Positions 17,537-27,546 of a DNA stretch of 36,915 nt are shown here, piece after piece. A program made the position numbers and the translations under genes. Origin of the DNA: a virus; the IMG/VR virus record IMGVR_UViG_3300048672_000664, positions 1-36,915 of that record. One strand, given 5' to 3'. The number at the start of each line of letters is the position of its first letter. Position 1 is the stretch's first letter. Under the pieces are notes generated by a model. That model searched no databases, had not been told where the DNA came from, and saw only the letters and a program-made list of their open reading frames with translations.

Positions 17537-20500
17537 TTATCTCGTTAATGTAATAGTTGCAGGATAACCCCTGCCAACAACTGATGATATTTGATAAATT
17601 TTAATATTTATCGTTGTTTGATTACTGCCAAAATCAGTTATCTGGTTTGCACTAGTATAAGTTACCGTTTGAGTTGATGATGTTAATGTTCTTTTTAATG
17701 TAACAAATGTATTGCTTGAATATATTTCAATAGAATATGATTCTGTTGTTTCGCCTAACTGAGCATCAATAAAATCTCTCCATCCAAAAAACCTACTTCT
17801 GCGCGTCCATGTAATAACCCAATCATTAACACCTGAAACAATATACCCTGTGACTAGTACAGGAGATAACGGCAACAAGTTAACGCCTTTATACGTAAAA
17901 TCGACGCTTGATGTTGAATTTAAATAATTCCCATTAGATACGGCTTTGTATTTTTTGCTAACATTAATTTGAGACGATGTTATTTGATTAAACAAGACGT
18001 TAGTAGGCTCTAACAATATAATATCGTCATTAATAACATGAGCACCAGTGTATTGCTCAGTTCCAAACTGACCGCGCAGGAAGTCAGATAATAGATAAGA
18101 TCCATCACCCTGCAAAATACATGTTTGTGCTGACATTATTTCCCATCTGCCATCTATTCCATAGGCAAATAGATTCGACCCATTAAACATTTGATCCTGA
18201 GTGACACTTGAAAGGCTTCCGTTTTTCAAAAAAACCCTTAATCGGCTAGAAAAATCTATTGCTGTTGATATATAGGATGGAATAGGCGTTCCTGCTGTCC
18301 CAATTGTTGCTCCTGGTGTTGAAAATGATGATATCGTATTATACGATTGTCCTGAATCATCACTTTTAAATAGAACTCCTCCGGTCCAGCTCGTTGTATA
18401 TCCAGACATTGCGGCTAGATATCCCGCTGTATTTTCTGAGTCCGTTATCATTGGAACATCTAATAATTTTACTAATGATGTTCCAGGCAACTTTAATCCA
18501 GCTCCAACACTCAGCCCCTCGTCTCCAACAGATGTTGGTGAATATATCGAGGCGACGTTTGCTTTTGCTAAACATTCAAGACGCTGATCGCTTGTGTAAT
18601 TAACCGTTGTAAGCCTAAGATTATAAATAGCATTATCTGTGTTAACTATAATATTATCGGAGGGTTGTAAATTTTGATAAATTGGCGGCAATGAAAGCTT
18701 ATAATCATTCCTTTCCATCCAGTATAAATACAATAAAGTTTGCGCTTTTTTAGCACCCTCATCAGCAGTAAAAGCAACTGATATATCGATAGTTCTTTCA
18801 TTCACTGAATCAGAATTTATGCGCTCAGCATATTGTTCATTTTGATCATATTCCCTTTTATTATCCAAATATTTTATAGTTACGCGCTTTGGAAGAATAG
18901 TATCCATTTCTCGTACATTGCTAATTTGTATTCCCGCCTGTTGTCCAATTGGCCTTGAATCAAGATTTTTAGCTAATATAGTCGCAACAGGAGCTGATCC
19001 TCGTTTTTTAAATTTTATTTTATATCCATCTTGTATAACATCAAAAGGCCATGCTCCTCTCAATGGCTCAATTCCAGCTCTTATAGCACCTTTTGATGAA
19101 ACTCTATACCCTCTTACAATATCAATTAATTCAGTCACATCTATATCTGATGATGTTAATAAATTACTTTTTAATACTTCATTTTGAACTATTGTGCTCA
19201 AATTAACTGTATTTTCAGAAAAAGGACCGGCAATTCTATAAACCTTTATTGTAAATACATTGACATTATCTTCATAAGTTATTACTAATAAATCAGTGCT
19301 TATTTCAAAGCAATTCCAAGCATTATTACCAACAGTTCCAGCTCCTGGCATGAAAACAGTGTTGCTTATAGTAGTACTTGATGAAAAGAAATTATCAGTT
19401 ACTCTCAATCCTGCACCATTTTCAAGCCAATAAAATCTATCAGAGTCAGTAACCGATAAAGCTCTTAAATTTACACTCATATTTACTTGTGAAATAAAAA
19501 CGCCATTGGTTGCATTAAATTTAAGCAATATCCTTGATCCTGAAAGATTAGTTACTCCAAAATATACATAAGATAATGATGTGCCAACAAAAAAGAAATT
19601 GGATGAAACCGTAGTATTTAATGTAAACGGAGGAATATATAATAATGACTTAACAAGAACAAATGTACCGCCAGAGCCTAATGTGTATCTAGCAAGCTCG
19701 CCAGTATTTGTTAAAGATGCATAATAATAACCATTACGTACAGAATAAAAATTTACAACATTAGAAACAGGGTCTTCATAACTGTGATCAAATATAAATC
19801 CAGGGTTTTGATCTTTTGAGCCAAAATAATCATAACCTATTGACATTCCTGACCCTATGCCAAATGTTGACAAGCTAACATCTATACTTAATTTATTTAC
19901 TGTTACGGCGTTGGTAAAAACATTGTAATCGTATATATCTAATAATCCAGTTCCAAATCTAGTATCATTTACTGGTCTTGCGAATCTTAAAAATGGCTCT
20001 TCATATCTAAATGATGATGCCTGGACACCAAGAGATGCAAATGCATTGCTAACAGTATATGATGCTAATTCAGTAAATCCAGTTATAGTTCCATTTGATA
20101 CAATCTCTACCTTAACTTGAGCTCCCAATAATGAGTTATGATATTTCTCTAATGGAAGATCATAAAAAACTATATAGGCTAATCCCCTATATGCAGATGT
20201 ATTATTTATTCCCTTATTAGCTTGTATACGCGGGTCTGGTAACTGAGTATCTGTTCCTAGATATACTTTAAATGTTGATTGTGCCTTATTACTTGCTATT
20301 ATTTCCTCTACACTAGTTCCACCAGCATGATAATAAAGATCACTACCTATCCATATTCTCATTACTCCAGCTATAGGTCCTTCGCATAATCCGACAGCAA
20401 ATGTTGCAAAATAAGAATAATCAGTTTGCTTAGGTACTGGAGATCCGCCCTTTCCTCCCGTAGTTGTAGAAACTTCTTTTATCTTATCATTTTCAAGCCA

Positions 20501-20758
20501 AATTATATTACCATATTGCGCTATTTTTCCATAATTTCTAGGGATAAACGCTCCATAAGTACTTGTTTGTACAGATAAATCTTCTAGTCTAGGACCGAAT
20601 AATTCTGGAGTTTTTGGAGGGTCAAGCAAGTTTCCTGCAACACCTCCTATTGCTGCTCCTAATGCAAATCCTATGGCAGTACCTACCCCAGGAACAATTG
20701 ATCCTATAACTGCACCAACTATACCTCCTACAATAGAACCAATACTTCCGCCACTCAT
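17537..20758 (-). CDS. Large tail tip/host-specificity protein, J-like (1073 aa)
   Basis: The first 50 residues are a Gly/Ala/Ile-rich hydrophobic stretch (GSIGSIVGGIVGAVIGSIVP) followed by PPKTPELFGPRLEDLSVQTS, the usual start of phage tip proteins of the J/GTA class. The middle has the signature of the phage-tail_3 region, with ANVASIYSPTSVGDEGLS near 740-760, and the end is a fibronectin-like beta domain (SPVLVTGYIVSGVNDWVITW, about 985-1005). Such proteins form the central tip that docks with the receptor. Residues 250-520 are an unusual Ser/Asn/Phe/Tyr-rich insert with beta-propeller-like repeats. It is the last gene of the DUF2460-DUF2163-NlpC-J set, overlapping the NlpC gene by four bases. 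Confidence 0.85.
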   Translation of the reverse strand: MSGGSIGSIVGGIVGAVIGSIVPGVGTAIGFALGAAIGGVAGNLLDPPKTPELFGPRLEDLSVQTSTYGAFIPRNYGKIAQYGNIIWLENDKIKEVSTTTGGKGGSPVPKQTDYSYFATFAVGLCEGPIAGVMRIWIGSDLYYHAGGTSVEEIIASNKAQSTFKVYLGTDTQLPDPRIQANKGINNTSAYRGLAYIVFYDLPLEKYHNSLLGAQVKVEIVSNGTITGFTELASYTVSNAFASLGVQASSFRYEEPFLRFARPVNDTRFGTGLLDIYDYNVFTNAVTVNKLSIDVSLSTFGIGSGMSIGYDYFGSKDQNPGFIFDHSYEDPVSNVVNFYSVRNGYYYASLTNTGELARYTLGSGGTFVLVKSLLYIPPFTLNTTVSSNFFFVGTSLSYVYFGVTNLSGSRILLKFNATNGVFISQVNMSVNLRALSVTDSDRFYWLENGAGLRVTDNFFSSSTTISNTVFMPGAGTVGNNAWNCFEISTDLLVITYEDNVNVFTIKVYRIAGPFSENTVNLSTIVQNEVLKSNLLTSSDIDVTELIDIVRGYRVSSKGAIRAGIEPLRGAWPFDVIQDGYKIKFKKRGSAPVATILAKNLDSRPIGQQAGIQISNVREMDTILPKRVTIKYLDNKREYDQNEQYAERINSDSVNERTIDISVAFTADEGAKKAQTLLYLYWMERNDYKLSLPPIYQNLQPSDNIIVNTDNAIYNLRLTTVNYTSDQRLECLAKANVASIYSPTSVGDEGLSVGAGLKLPGTSLVKLLDVPMITDSENTAGYLAAMSGYTTSWTGGVLFKSDDSGQSYNTISSFSTPGATIGTAGTPIPSYISTAIDFSSRLRVFLKNGSLSSVTQDQMFNGSNLFAYGIDGRWEIMSAQTCILQGDGSYLLSDFLRGQFGTEQYTGAHVINDDIILLEPTNVLFNQITSSQINVSKKYKAVSNGNYLNSTSSVDFTYKGVNLLPLSPVLVTGYIVSGVNDWVITWTRRSRFFGWRDFIDAQLGETTESYSIEIYSSNTFVTLKRTLTSSTQTVTYTSANQITDFGSNQTTINIKIYQISSVVGRGYPATITLTR

Positions 20759-21165
20759 TTAATATCCTTGAATCTATATACTCGAACTATTCTATTTTTC
20801 CATCTGTGATCTAGTCTATGCTCAACAACTTTACCAACTGTTGAGTAACTATGTATTATGTTTTCTCCTGTAAATATCGCGACATGCTGTGGGTCTTTTT
20901 CAAATCTCATCATCAATATATCACTGGGCTTCATATTATCATCATAAATACGATCTAAATAATATTGCCTATCTGCAGCGCTTTCTATTTGCCCAGAGCT
21001 TGGCTCTTGTCTATAATTGACATCCTCTGATGTGCTATATCCAAGTTTTCCAGCTATATATACAACGATACCAACGCAATCAAGGCCAATTCCTTTTATC
21101 CTGCCTTGATGTAAATATGGAGTATCGAGACACTCCCTTGCATATTCTATTATCTTATCTTGCAT
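20755..21165 (-). CDS. NlpC/P60-family tail peptidase (136 aa)
   Basis: The papain-like site is visible: LDCVGIVVYIAGKLG with Cys30 and QHVAIFTG with His94; His105 in NIIHSYS follows. Tail-tip NlpC/P60 proteins, like lambda gpK, are thought to cut cell-wall peptide links during DNA entry. Here the domain is stand-alone and short, without the N-terminal Mov34-type domain of gpK. It overlaps the DUF2163 gene by 11 bases upstream and the tip gene by four downstream, so the three products are made together. Confidence 0.85.
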   Translation of the reverse strand: MQDKIIEYARECLDTPYLHQGRIKGIGLDCVGIVVYIAGKLGYSTSEDVNYRQEPSSGQIESAADRQYYLDRIYDDNMKPSDILMMRFEKDPQHVAIFTGENIIHSYSTVGKVVEHRLDHRWKNRIVRVYRFKDIK

Positions 21166-21973
21166 AGGTAGACTTAACAGGAATGAATGAGAATCCGCCG
21201 AAATTAACGATGTTATTCCATTTGGTAAAGCAATCAGTTTTTCTTTTTCTGCATCCAGGTATCATTGTATACGTGTCACCAATAGCAACGTTATAATAAA
21301 AACTCTCATGAGTTGTTATTGTGCCATTAGATAAATAGTCTTTTATTTCAATAGGTTTTAATCCAGCGTTTAAACCACTAGTAAATGATATTATTCCATT
21401 TCCGAAATAATCATCAGATTCTGTCCTAGCAGAATCTATAAATATAGAATTACTAGTTACAGATGTTATAGTTCCGGTTACTGTAATTGGCCCTAATGCT
21501 ATTTTGCACCCTGCGTATTCCTGACCTCCAAACTTTTTAAAACATAATGGTGAATATGTCTGTCCATATGTTTGATTTAACATGTCAATCATCATCATGA
21601 CCTCAACAGTAAATCGCCTATCGTCTATAGTTGTTTTTCCCATAAACCCAACACCAAGCGGCTCTTCATCCTCAATTGGATTTTTCCATGTCGTTGCAAA
21701 TGCATAAACTCTGGCATTGTCAAAAACACCGGATATGACTTTGTCGTATCCTATGCCGGAAATGTTTGCTATGCCATTAAGGTCTACTACGCCAGGGGAC
21801 ATGTTGACTTCAGAGATTTGACCGCTGAACTGATATCCACTATCGGTTTTATAGGTATGTCCACCCATAGTTATGTTTTTAGGATGCGCAGTTAAATAAA
21901 CTGTACCACCCCATAATGTGACAATTCGTATACAATAAATTTTGTATCGGTAATCCGCTACAGTAGACTTCAT
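21155..21973 (-). CDS. DUF2163/BR0599-type tail assembly protein, gpL-like (272 aa)
   Basis: The N-terminal 160 residues match the DUF2163 pattern (LTAHPKNITMGGHTYKTDSG, then SPGVVDLNGIANISG), and the C-terminus carries the BR0599 motif PGCRKRKTDCFTKWNNIVNF GGF (about 240-262) with conserved cysteines. In lambda-like relatives the equivalent (gpL) binds an iron-sulphur cluster through cysteines and joins the tail hub to the tip. CFKKFGGQEYAGCKI supplies further cysteines. It overlaps the DUF2460 gene and the NlpC gene, as is usual for this module. Confidence 0.85.
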   Translation of the reverse strand: MKSTVADYRYKIYCIRIVTLWGGTVYLTAHPKNITMGGHTYKTDSGYQFSGQISEVNMSPGVVDLNGIANISGIGYDKVISGVFDNARVYAFATTWKNPIEDEEPLGVGFMGKTTIDDRRFTVEVMMMIDMLNQTYGQTYSPLCFKKFGGQEYAGCKIALGPITVTGTITSVTSNSIFIDSARTESDDYFGNGIISFTSGLNAGLKPIEIKDYLSNGTITTHESFYYNVAIGDTYTMIPGCRKRKTDCFTKWNNIVNFGGFSFIPVKSTYAR

Positions 21974-22839
21974 GGGTTAAGTAGCTCTATTATTTCGATT
22001 TCGCTAGTTTCTCTAACGCCAGGGACTAAATGATGAATATCAATTTTGCTATTAAATCTAACTGGTATGTCATATTGACATCCAAAAGTAACTACTTCTG
22101 ATCCCTGAGGAGCTGTATTAACAACACCTCCAGAAGAATATGCAGTAAACGCGCTAGAATTAATATTAACTGTTATTGTTGTTGATGTCGTAGATATTAC
22201 TGATGTTCTTAAATTATTAATTTGAACCATACCTGCAACACCAGATATATACACAGAATCATTTGTCAAAAAACCATGCGACGTACCTACTGTAATGACT
22301 GCGCTTGATGCTTGCGTAATAGATGATATTGTCTTTGTTTTATTAGTAAACGTTATAATTCCAGTCGTAGTATCTACTGAAAAATTGACTGTTTGTTGTT
22401 GAGTATTTATTGCAACTAATGATGTTCCTGCAACAGGTTTAAATATAGTTCTAATTGGATAACCAATGGAGGGCAATGCTGTTCCATTTGTACCATATTT
22501 AATCTGCATTTGATAATTAGTTCCTGATATTAATACAGCCTGTTGATCTACCGCAGTTGGCGAAAGAGTTCTATTATTAGTCGTATAGTCGTCAAGCGCT
22601 TTTGCTCTAAACCCAGCATACATTCCAAACGCTCGATGATATAGCGATATGATGTTGTCCCAGATAGTTGCAGTTGCATCAGTATAAAAAAACGTATAAG
22701 TTCTCTGTGGAAAGTTATGTATAAGCCGCCTGTATTCATATCCTGCAGCTGTTGTCGTTATCTCAACAGAATATGTGTCATTATACTGAACGCCAGCGCG
22801 TAAATTAATGGGAAGACTTTCTTCTAAAAAATCAGCCAT
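21970..22839 (-). CDS. DUF2460 tail protein with inserted E1-FCCH-like domain (289 aa)
   Basis: I start at MADFLEESLPINL (ATG 22839, behind GGAG) rather than five codons upstream. Residues 20-110 and 235-289 are DUF2460 (YSVEITTTAAGYEYRR, LYHRAFGMYAGFRAKALDDY, HHLVPGV, SEIEIIELL), a hub protein of the siphovirus tail tip. Between them, about residues 170-240 (SHGFLTNDSVYISGVAGMVQ then INNLR and AFTAYSSGG) lies a small beta domain of the E1-FCCH type often inserted in phage structural proteins. A second such domain is in the tail tube protein. The start overlaps the tape-measure stop by eight bases. Confidence 0.8.
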   Translation of the reverse strand: MADFLEESLPINLRAGVQYNDTYSVEITTTAAGYEYRRLIHNFPQRTYTFFYTDATATIWDNIISLYHRAFGMYAGFRAKALDDYTTNNRTLSPTAVDQQAVLISGTNYQMQIKYGTNGTALPSIGYPIRTIFKPVAGTSLVAINTQQQTVNFSVDTTTGIITFTNKTKTISSITQASSAVITVGTSHGFLTNDSVYISGVAGMVQINNLRTSVISTTSTTITVNINSSAFTAYSSGGVVNTAPQGSEVVTFGCQYDIPVRFNSKIDIHHLVPGVRETSEIEIIELLNP

Positions 22840-25078
22840 AACGCTGCGCTCCACTCAATGCGCTCAATCCTTCCCTGGCTCCCTGTGCGGCCGATCTTCT
22901 AACATCAGGGGCAGATTGATTGCCAGATATGTTAACAATTATATTCATTGGGCCTTGTGATTTTTGTTTGTTCAATTGATTTTTACTTAAAACAATCTCA
23001 CCTTTTTGTAGAATAGCTGGAACTTCATCACTTTTCAATGATCCTATTATTCCTCCTGAATGAAACCGTTGAGCTGCTGAAAACAAATGAGGGCTAACCA
23101 TAGACATTGATCCACCAACAGCGCCAACAGTGCCTCCTTCATGGAAGAAACTTGTCAATATACCTAATAATGACGTTATAGTCGATCCAAAACCACTTCC
23201 TGATCCTGTTCCTTGTCCTGCAAAACTTAATTGCGGTCCAGTTCCATTAAATGGACTAGACCCTGATCCGCTAAATAACCCGCTAAATAAACTTCCAAAA
23301 CTACCTATTTGACTCGACAAATTATCAAATAAATTACCGCCATTTTTATTTTTACCTGTTAATAATTCAAAAAATGCTGATGACAAATATTCAGCAGACA
23401 TGCGCCTTATTGCGGTTCCAAAATTATCAGCCAATCCAGAGACACCATCTTTAAATGGATCAAATAAAAAGTTAGCAAAAGATGATTCCATATTTTTAGC
23501 AGCCTGCTCTGCAAATACACTTAACTGACTAATGCTTTTTTCACCGTTTTCAGAAAACTTTCCATCATTAAATGCTGTTCCTAATTTATCGAATTCTATT
23601 TTTGCCTCTTTTGCTGAAAATATTCCTGATTTTAATGCATCGTCTATTTTATATAATCTCTGTTCAAAATCATTTGAAGCTGGAGGAGTAAAATCAGATA
23701 GTGCTATTTTTAACTGCTCTGCATCTTTTGTAGCCTGATTAATTGCAATTGATTGAGTTTTTGCAATGTCATCACCTTGCTTTAATATATCATTGAATTC
23801 ATTCTGAGAGTCCAACTCTTCAGCAGAAGTTATAAGCTGTTGCTTTCTAAGTGAAGATATGTTTTTTAATGCACCTTGTGTTGTTTCATAGCGAATTCGC
23901 TCAGCCTCTGTAACAACTCCTAATAATGCTATTTGACGATTAAGATTTTCAAGTTCGCGGGATCCGTCCTCGACGCGTGCAGACGATCCCCTTGAGGATA
24001 TTGATTTGTTTTTTGCATTGCCTGATGCAGCGCCGTCTTCACTTAATTTAAGAACTGAATTTACAGCCGCTGTAGAAGTTTGGCTAACTGATTTTTTTAA
24101 ACTACCTGATGATTTTGGGTTGTCAAGATTTTTCACAAAATCATCATAACGTTTTGAAGCCCTTGAAATATCGTCCTTAAATGCATCGTCAATAACACCA
24201 ACTCCCTTAAAGTCAAGCCTTGCAACAGCGCCAAGTTTTGCTGCTAATGCGCCTATTCCTAAGCCTGCTCTATTAAAAATATCATCAGCTGCCGCAACAG
24301 TCTTTGCCACTCCTTTAATAATAAATTCAAATGCAGAAAATAACGCAGAGGCTCCAGAAATTTGCGTGTTTGTTTCTTCAATATAGCCAATAAACGCTGT
24401 AAATGAATTAACAATAGGGCCAGCCATCACAGTTGCAACGCCTCCTATTTTAGTCTGTAGCGTCGTGAACTTATCGTTTAAATCTGCTGAAAGCCTAGCC
24501 ATTTCAGCAGTAACAGGATTAAGTTCTTGACCTGCTGACACCTGTTCTCTAATGGCATTTCCTCCCTGCAATAATAGTGGTGCTAATTCCTGCCATCCTC
24601 TACCGAGAATTCCCGTTGCAACTGCTGCCCGCGTCTGTGCGTCCTCTATTCCGACTAGAGCATCCGATAACTGAGCAAAAGCCTCTGCGTTATCCTTTGA
24701 AGTAATACCGAGAGCCCTAGCTGATTCGCCATTTTTTGCTATGAATACAGATAATTTATTGACCGCAAGACCAACTGTTTCAATGCTGGTGTCTGATAGT
24801 TTGGCCGCATAATCAAGCCCGTTCAGCTGCTCAACAGCAATCCCGGTTTTATCAGCCATCTTGCTTAGAGCATCAGCAGCATCGATGCTACCTTTTATCA
24901 GCGCTGAAAATGTGCCAACGCCTATAATAGCGCCAAGCCCAGAAAATGCACTGTTAATGTTTCCAGCAATACGCTGTGTATTAGTTTGAAACCGGTTTAG
25001 GTCCTGCGTCGCACGATCAAGCGAAGATGTCCACCGTGCTAAATTTGCTGTTAAGTCGATATTAATGCCGTTGCTCAT
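22832..25078 (-). CDS. Tape measure protein (748 aa)
   Basis: The start INIDLTANLARWTSSLDRAT and following helices are typical of phage tape measures. The body is Ala/Ser/Leu-rich helix (up to about residue 570). Hydrophobic Gly/Ser/Phe-rich segments follow at 580-680 (SSQIGSFGSLFSGLFSGSGS), then the conserved tail SFHEGGTVGAVGG and GGIIGSLKSDEVPAILQKGE. The protein sets tail length and is ejected with DNA; 748 residues predicts a tail of roughly 100 nm or a little more by the usual residue-to-length relation. It is the largest helical protein of the tail module, and its gene overlaps both neighbours. Confidence 0.85.
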   Translation of the reverse strand: MSNGINIDLTANLARWTSSLDRATQDLNRFQTNTQRIAGNINSAFSGLGAIIGVGTFSALIKGSIDAADALSKMADKTGIAVEQLNGLDYAAKLSDTSIETVGLAVNKLSVFIAKNGESARALGITSKDNAEAFAQLSDALVGIEDAQTRAAVATGILGRGWQELAPLLLQGGNAIREQVSAGQELNPVTAEMARLSADLNDKFTTLQTKIGGVATVMAGPIVNSFTAFIGYIEETNTQISGASALFSAFEFIIKGVAKTVAAADDIFNRAGLGIGALAAKLGAVARLDFKGVGVIDDAFKDDISRASKRYDDFVKNLDNPKSSGSLKKSVSQTSTAAVNSVLKLSEDGAASGNAKNKSISSRGSSARVEDGSRELENLNRQIALLGVVTEAERIRYETTQGALKNISSLRKQQLITSAEELDSQNEFNDILKQGDDIAKTQSIAINQATKDAEQLKIALSDFTPPASNDFEQRLYKIDDALKSGIFSAKEAKIEFDKLGTAFNDGKFSENGEKSISQLSVFAEQAAKNMESSFANFLFDPFKDGVSGLADNFGTAIRRMSAEYLSSAFFELLTGKNKNGGNLFDNLSSQIGSFGSLFSGLFSGSGSSPFNGTGPQLSFAGQGTGSGSGFGSTITSLLGILTSFFHEGGTVGAVGGSMSMVSPHLFSAAQRFHSGGIIGSLKSDEVPAILQKGEIVLSKNQLNKQKSQGPMNIIVNISGNQSAPDVRRSAAQGAREGLSALSGAQRYG

Positions 25079-25725
25079 AATCCATGCCGCCTTGCTAGTT
25101 GCCCGCCTGCCACTTCTACATACTGCATAATGATTTGTAATATAACAGATTTATTAGACTCAAACGTTTTTTTCATAAAGTGTGTCCCTGGAATATGCTT
25201 GCCGGTTCGCTGGCTCTTACGCCCTGATCGATTACCATTTGAGCTAAATCTAGCATCCGCCCTTGATATTACTACTCGCCTTGACCTTGCTCTAATAGGT
25301 TTTAACGTGCCATTTGACAGGCGCTTATATCCTATTATCTGGCCAACCTCAACTGTTCTTCTTAGGACCTTTCCCTTAGCTTCGTAACCTTCCTCAACGA
25401 ATTGAGCGTAATAGGCATTTTTCTGATTGCCGTACCGCTTACCGGCTCCGCTCTTAGCTCTTGGTCTGATGTAATAACCGATTGAACCGTTCACATTCCT
25501 TTTGTTTAAATGCGATAGTTTGAAAAATAAACTGTTTTTTAGTCTTCCTGCTGGGAATTGTGCAGACGGATGTCTGGATACAGGGGCTGCTTGTTTTAAC
25601 TTGTTGCGTAATAATAGCGCACCTTTGCTAAGTGCGTTTTTAATAACAAGATCGCCAAGCTGCAAGCTATAAGCATTTAATCTCCGTATTACATCGGCTG
25701 TCCCTGTTATTGTGATGTCGGTCAT
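25075..25725 (-). CDS. HK97 gp10-like neck/tail completion protein (216 aa)
   Basis: The N-terminus (DITITGTADVIRRLNAYSLQ, then KGALLLRNKLKQAAPVSRHP) and the downstream YYAQFVEEGYEA box are those of HK97-gp10-like head-tail joining proteins. The second half is very basic (ARSRRVVISRADARFSSNGN, then RSGRKSQRTGKHI). The gene usually lies between the connector and the tail terminator genes. Here it sits directly upstream of the tape measure, some 5 kb away from its usual place, which is a rearranged order. It overlaps the tape-measure start by four bases. Confidence 0.75.
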   Translation of the reverse strand: MTDITITGTADVIRRLNAYSLQLGDLVIKNALSKGALLLRNKLKQAAPVSRHPSAQFPAGRLKNSLFFKLSHLNKRNVNGSIGYYIRPRAKSGAGKRYGNQKNAYYAQFVEEGYEAKGKVLRRTVEVGQIIGYKRLSNGTLKPIRARSRRVVISRADARFSSNGNRSGRKSQRTGKHIPGTHFMKKTFESNKSVILQIIMQYVEVAGGQLARRHGL

Positions 25726-26027
25726 TTATAAGAAACAATGGGAAGATATCCGGCTAGTGAATATTTTTCATTACCACTCGTCACATTACCTGTAATCAGA
25801 TACATATTGCCATCAACACCATTTCTTATTAGCTGAGTGACGATAGTGCCGACTTTAACAGGTGAGTTTAATAACATAGTGCTGACGTTTGCATCAGTGC
25901 CAGACACTACAGAAATAGTCACGCTGTCTATCGTGTCAATGGTCGTTAACACTTTATTAAACTCTAATGAAACAGCGACTATCTCACTTGGTGTTTTTGA
26001 ATCTAAAAAACTAACTAGCTGTGACAT
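25722..26027 (-). CDS. Small structural-region protein (101 aa)
   Basis: The 101-residue product is beta-rich (TTIDTIDSVTISVVSGTDAN) with no cysteine, no membrane span and no recognised family. The end SLAGYLPIVSYK is hydrophobic. It reads like the small beta-barrel proteins found near phage fibre and adaptor genes. It is coupled to the gp10-like gene by an overlap of four bases and follows the LamG gene after four bases. A minor virion role is inferred from context. Confidence 0.5.
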   Translation of the reverse strand: MSQLVSFLDSKTPSEIVAVSLEFNKVLTTIDTIDSVTISVVSGTDANVSTMLLNSPVKVGTIVTQLIRNGVDGNMYLITGNVTSGNEKYSLAGYLPIVSYK

Positions 26028-26031
26028 GTTA

Positions 26032-27546
26032 TTATCTCTCTATTCGATAGTCGCGGCCCTTACTATAAACCGTGTAATTTTTTGAAGCTATTATAGCAGT
26101 AAATGGCGTACCGAAACTTGCTATTGATGATCCCGTTGCGCTTAACGCAGAATTAGCAAGTGCCGATCCAGTAAAATTAACCGTCGCTAAGCCGCTTGAT
26201 GAAAATGAATTGGATGATGTCGGGCTGACAAAAGATGCTAAACCGATACCAGCCGATGATAGCGTACTATTTGATAATGACGCTCCGGTTAATGTTGCTA
26301 AGCCTACCCCAGTTCCAGATAGCGTTGATGCTGCTAATGACTGACCTGTGAACGACCCTAATCCGATACCAGCCGCTGATAATACGGCACTGCCAGCGCT
26401 TGAGCTTGCTCCTACGAAGTTACCAGAAGCTAATCCTGCAGCAGTTAACGTTGAATTAAATAATGATTTACCGTCTAATGAAGCAAAACCAAGTCCGCTA
26501 GATGATAGCGTTGATGTGCTAATCGACGCACCAATGAATGATCCTACGCCAATACCTGAACCAGATAGCGTAGATGTGGATAGCGCAGCGCCTGCAAATG
26601 CCCCGACACCAGCGCCACTAGCGGTTAATGTTGCATTGCCAACACTTGAACTTGAACCGACAAAGCTTCCTAAACCAACACCTGTGCTTGATAGGGTTGA
26701 ATTAAATATTGAACTTCCTGTTAGCGTGGCTAATCCAGCACCAGCGCTAGACAGCGTTGAGTTAAATAGCGATTGCCCTGTAAAACTTGCAACTCCAACG
26801 CCAGATGCTGATAATGCTACGGTTGAAGATGCTGCAAATGGTGAGTAAATATAGCTGTTTCTGTAGTCAGGGGCGAATAGTTGCCAAGGATTCGCAGATA
26901 ATGACCGAACTTCATTATCCGTTAATGCCCTATTCCATACAGCTTGTAAAAATATAGTGCCATTGATCGGGAATACATTTGCTTTATTATATCCAACCCT
27001 AAATCCGAACGCTGATGAATTTTGATTCCCGCCTTGTGTCGCAGTAGCTTTTACTGTTTTATCGGTATATAGACTAAGCGCTGTTCCATTAAAAACCCCT
27101 ATCGCCAAAAATGGCGCTGTGGGCGTCAGTGCAGATGTTGTGGCAGTCGTTGCCGTAGTTCCAGAAAAACCGATAAGTTCAATTTGATTAGATGGGTTTA
27201 TTCTAAATTGAAAATTTCTATTTGCCCCAGTATCATCACTGTCTAAAAGCTCTTGATAAGAACCTGACGCGCAAACTTGAAACGATAACAGTGTAAATGA
27301 AGGCCCTAATGTTCCTACTACATAATCATTGTAAACAGCAGAACCATTATTGTTTATGCCACTATAAAATAAGTGTTTCTTTGTATATACACCTGTTTTT
27401 GAAGTAGGTAACGAATTATTTACAAGATTTGTATCGCTAAACCCATTTGTTAGAAATACAAGATTACGCGTTATGGGGTTATAATAATTTACAGTTCCAG
27501 AAACCGGCTGACTGCTCCTACCCCATTTAATAACCGAATTTGTCAT
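26032..27546 (-). CDS. LamG-domain virion protein with twelve 20-residue beta repeats (504 aa)
   Basis: Residues about 75-215 form a concanavalin/LamG-like domain, ending with the motif NRALTDNEVRSLSANPWQLF that closes many phage LamG proteins. From about residue 228 to 490 there are twelve repeats near 20 residues long, of the form NSTLSSAGAGLATLTGSSIF, made of Ser, Gly, Ala and Thr with a hydrophobic residue every few positions. They should stack as a fibrous beta structure. LamG folds bind sugars, so a carbohydrate-binding surface fibre or capsid/tail decoration is plausible. The repeat region leaves a long open frame on the other strand (26348-26848), which is a shadow. Confidence 0.65.
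   Translation of the reverse strand: MTNSVIKWGRSSQPVSGTVNYYNPITRNLVFLTNGFSDTNLVNNSLPTSKTGVYTKKHLFYSGINNNGSAVYNDYVVGTLGPSFTLLSFQVCASGSYQELLDSDDTGANRNFQFRINPSNQIELIGFSGTTATTATTSALTPTAPFLAIGVFNGTALSLYTDKTVKATATQGGNQNSSAFGFRVGYNKANVFPINGTIFLQAVWNRALTDNEVRSLSANPWQLFAPDYRNSYIYSPFAASSTVALSASGVGVASFTGQSLFNSTLSSAGAGLATLTGSSIFNSTLSSTGVGLGSFVGSSSSVGNATLTASGAGVGAFAGAALSTSTLSGSGIGVGSFIGASISTSTLSSSGLGFASLDGKSLFNSTLTAAGLASGNFVGASSSAGSAVLSAAGIGLGSFTGQSLAASTLSGTGVGLATLTGASLSNSTLSSAGIGLASFVSPTSSNSFSSSGLATVNFTGSALANSALSATGSSIASFGTPFTAIIASKNYTVYSKGRDYRIER

Noticed and set aside
26348-26848. 166-codon frame on the plus strand opposite the LamG repeat gene
   Set aside because: Low-complexity Pro/Ala/Asn mirror of the repeat codons, with no ribosome binding site and against the operon direction.
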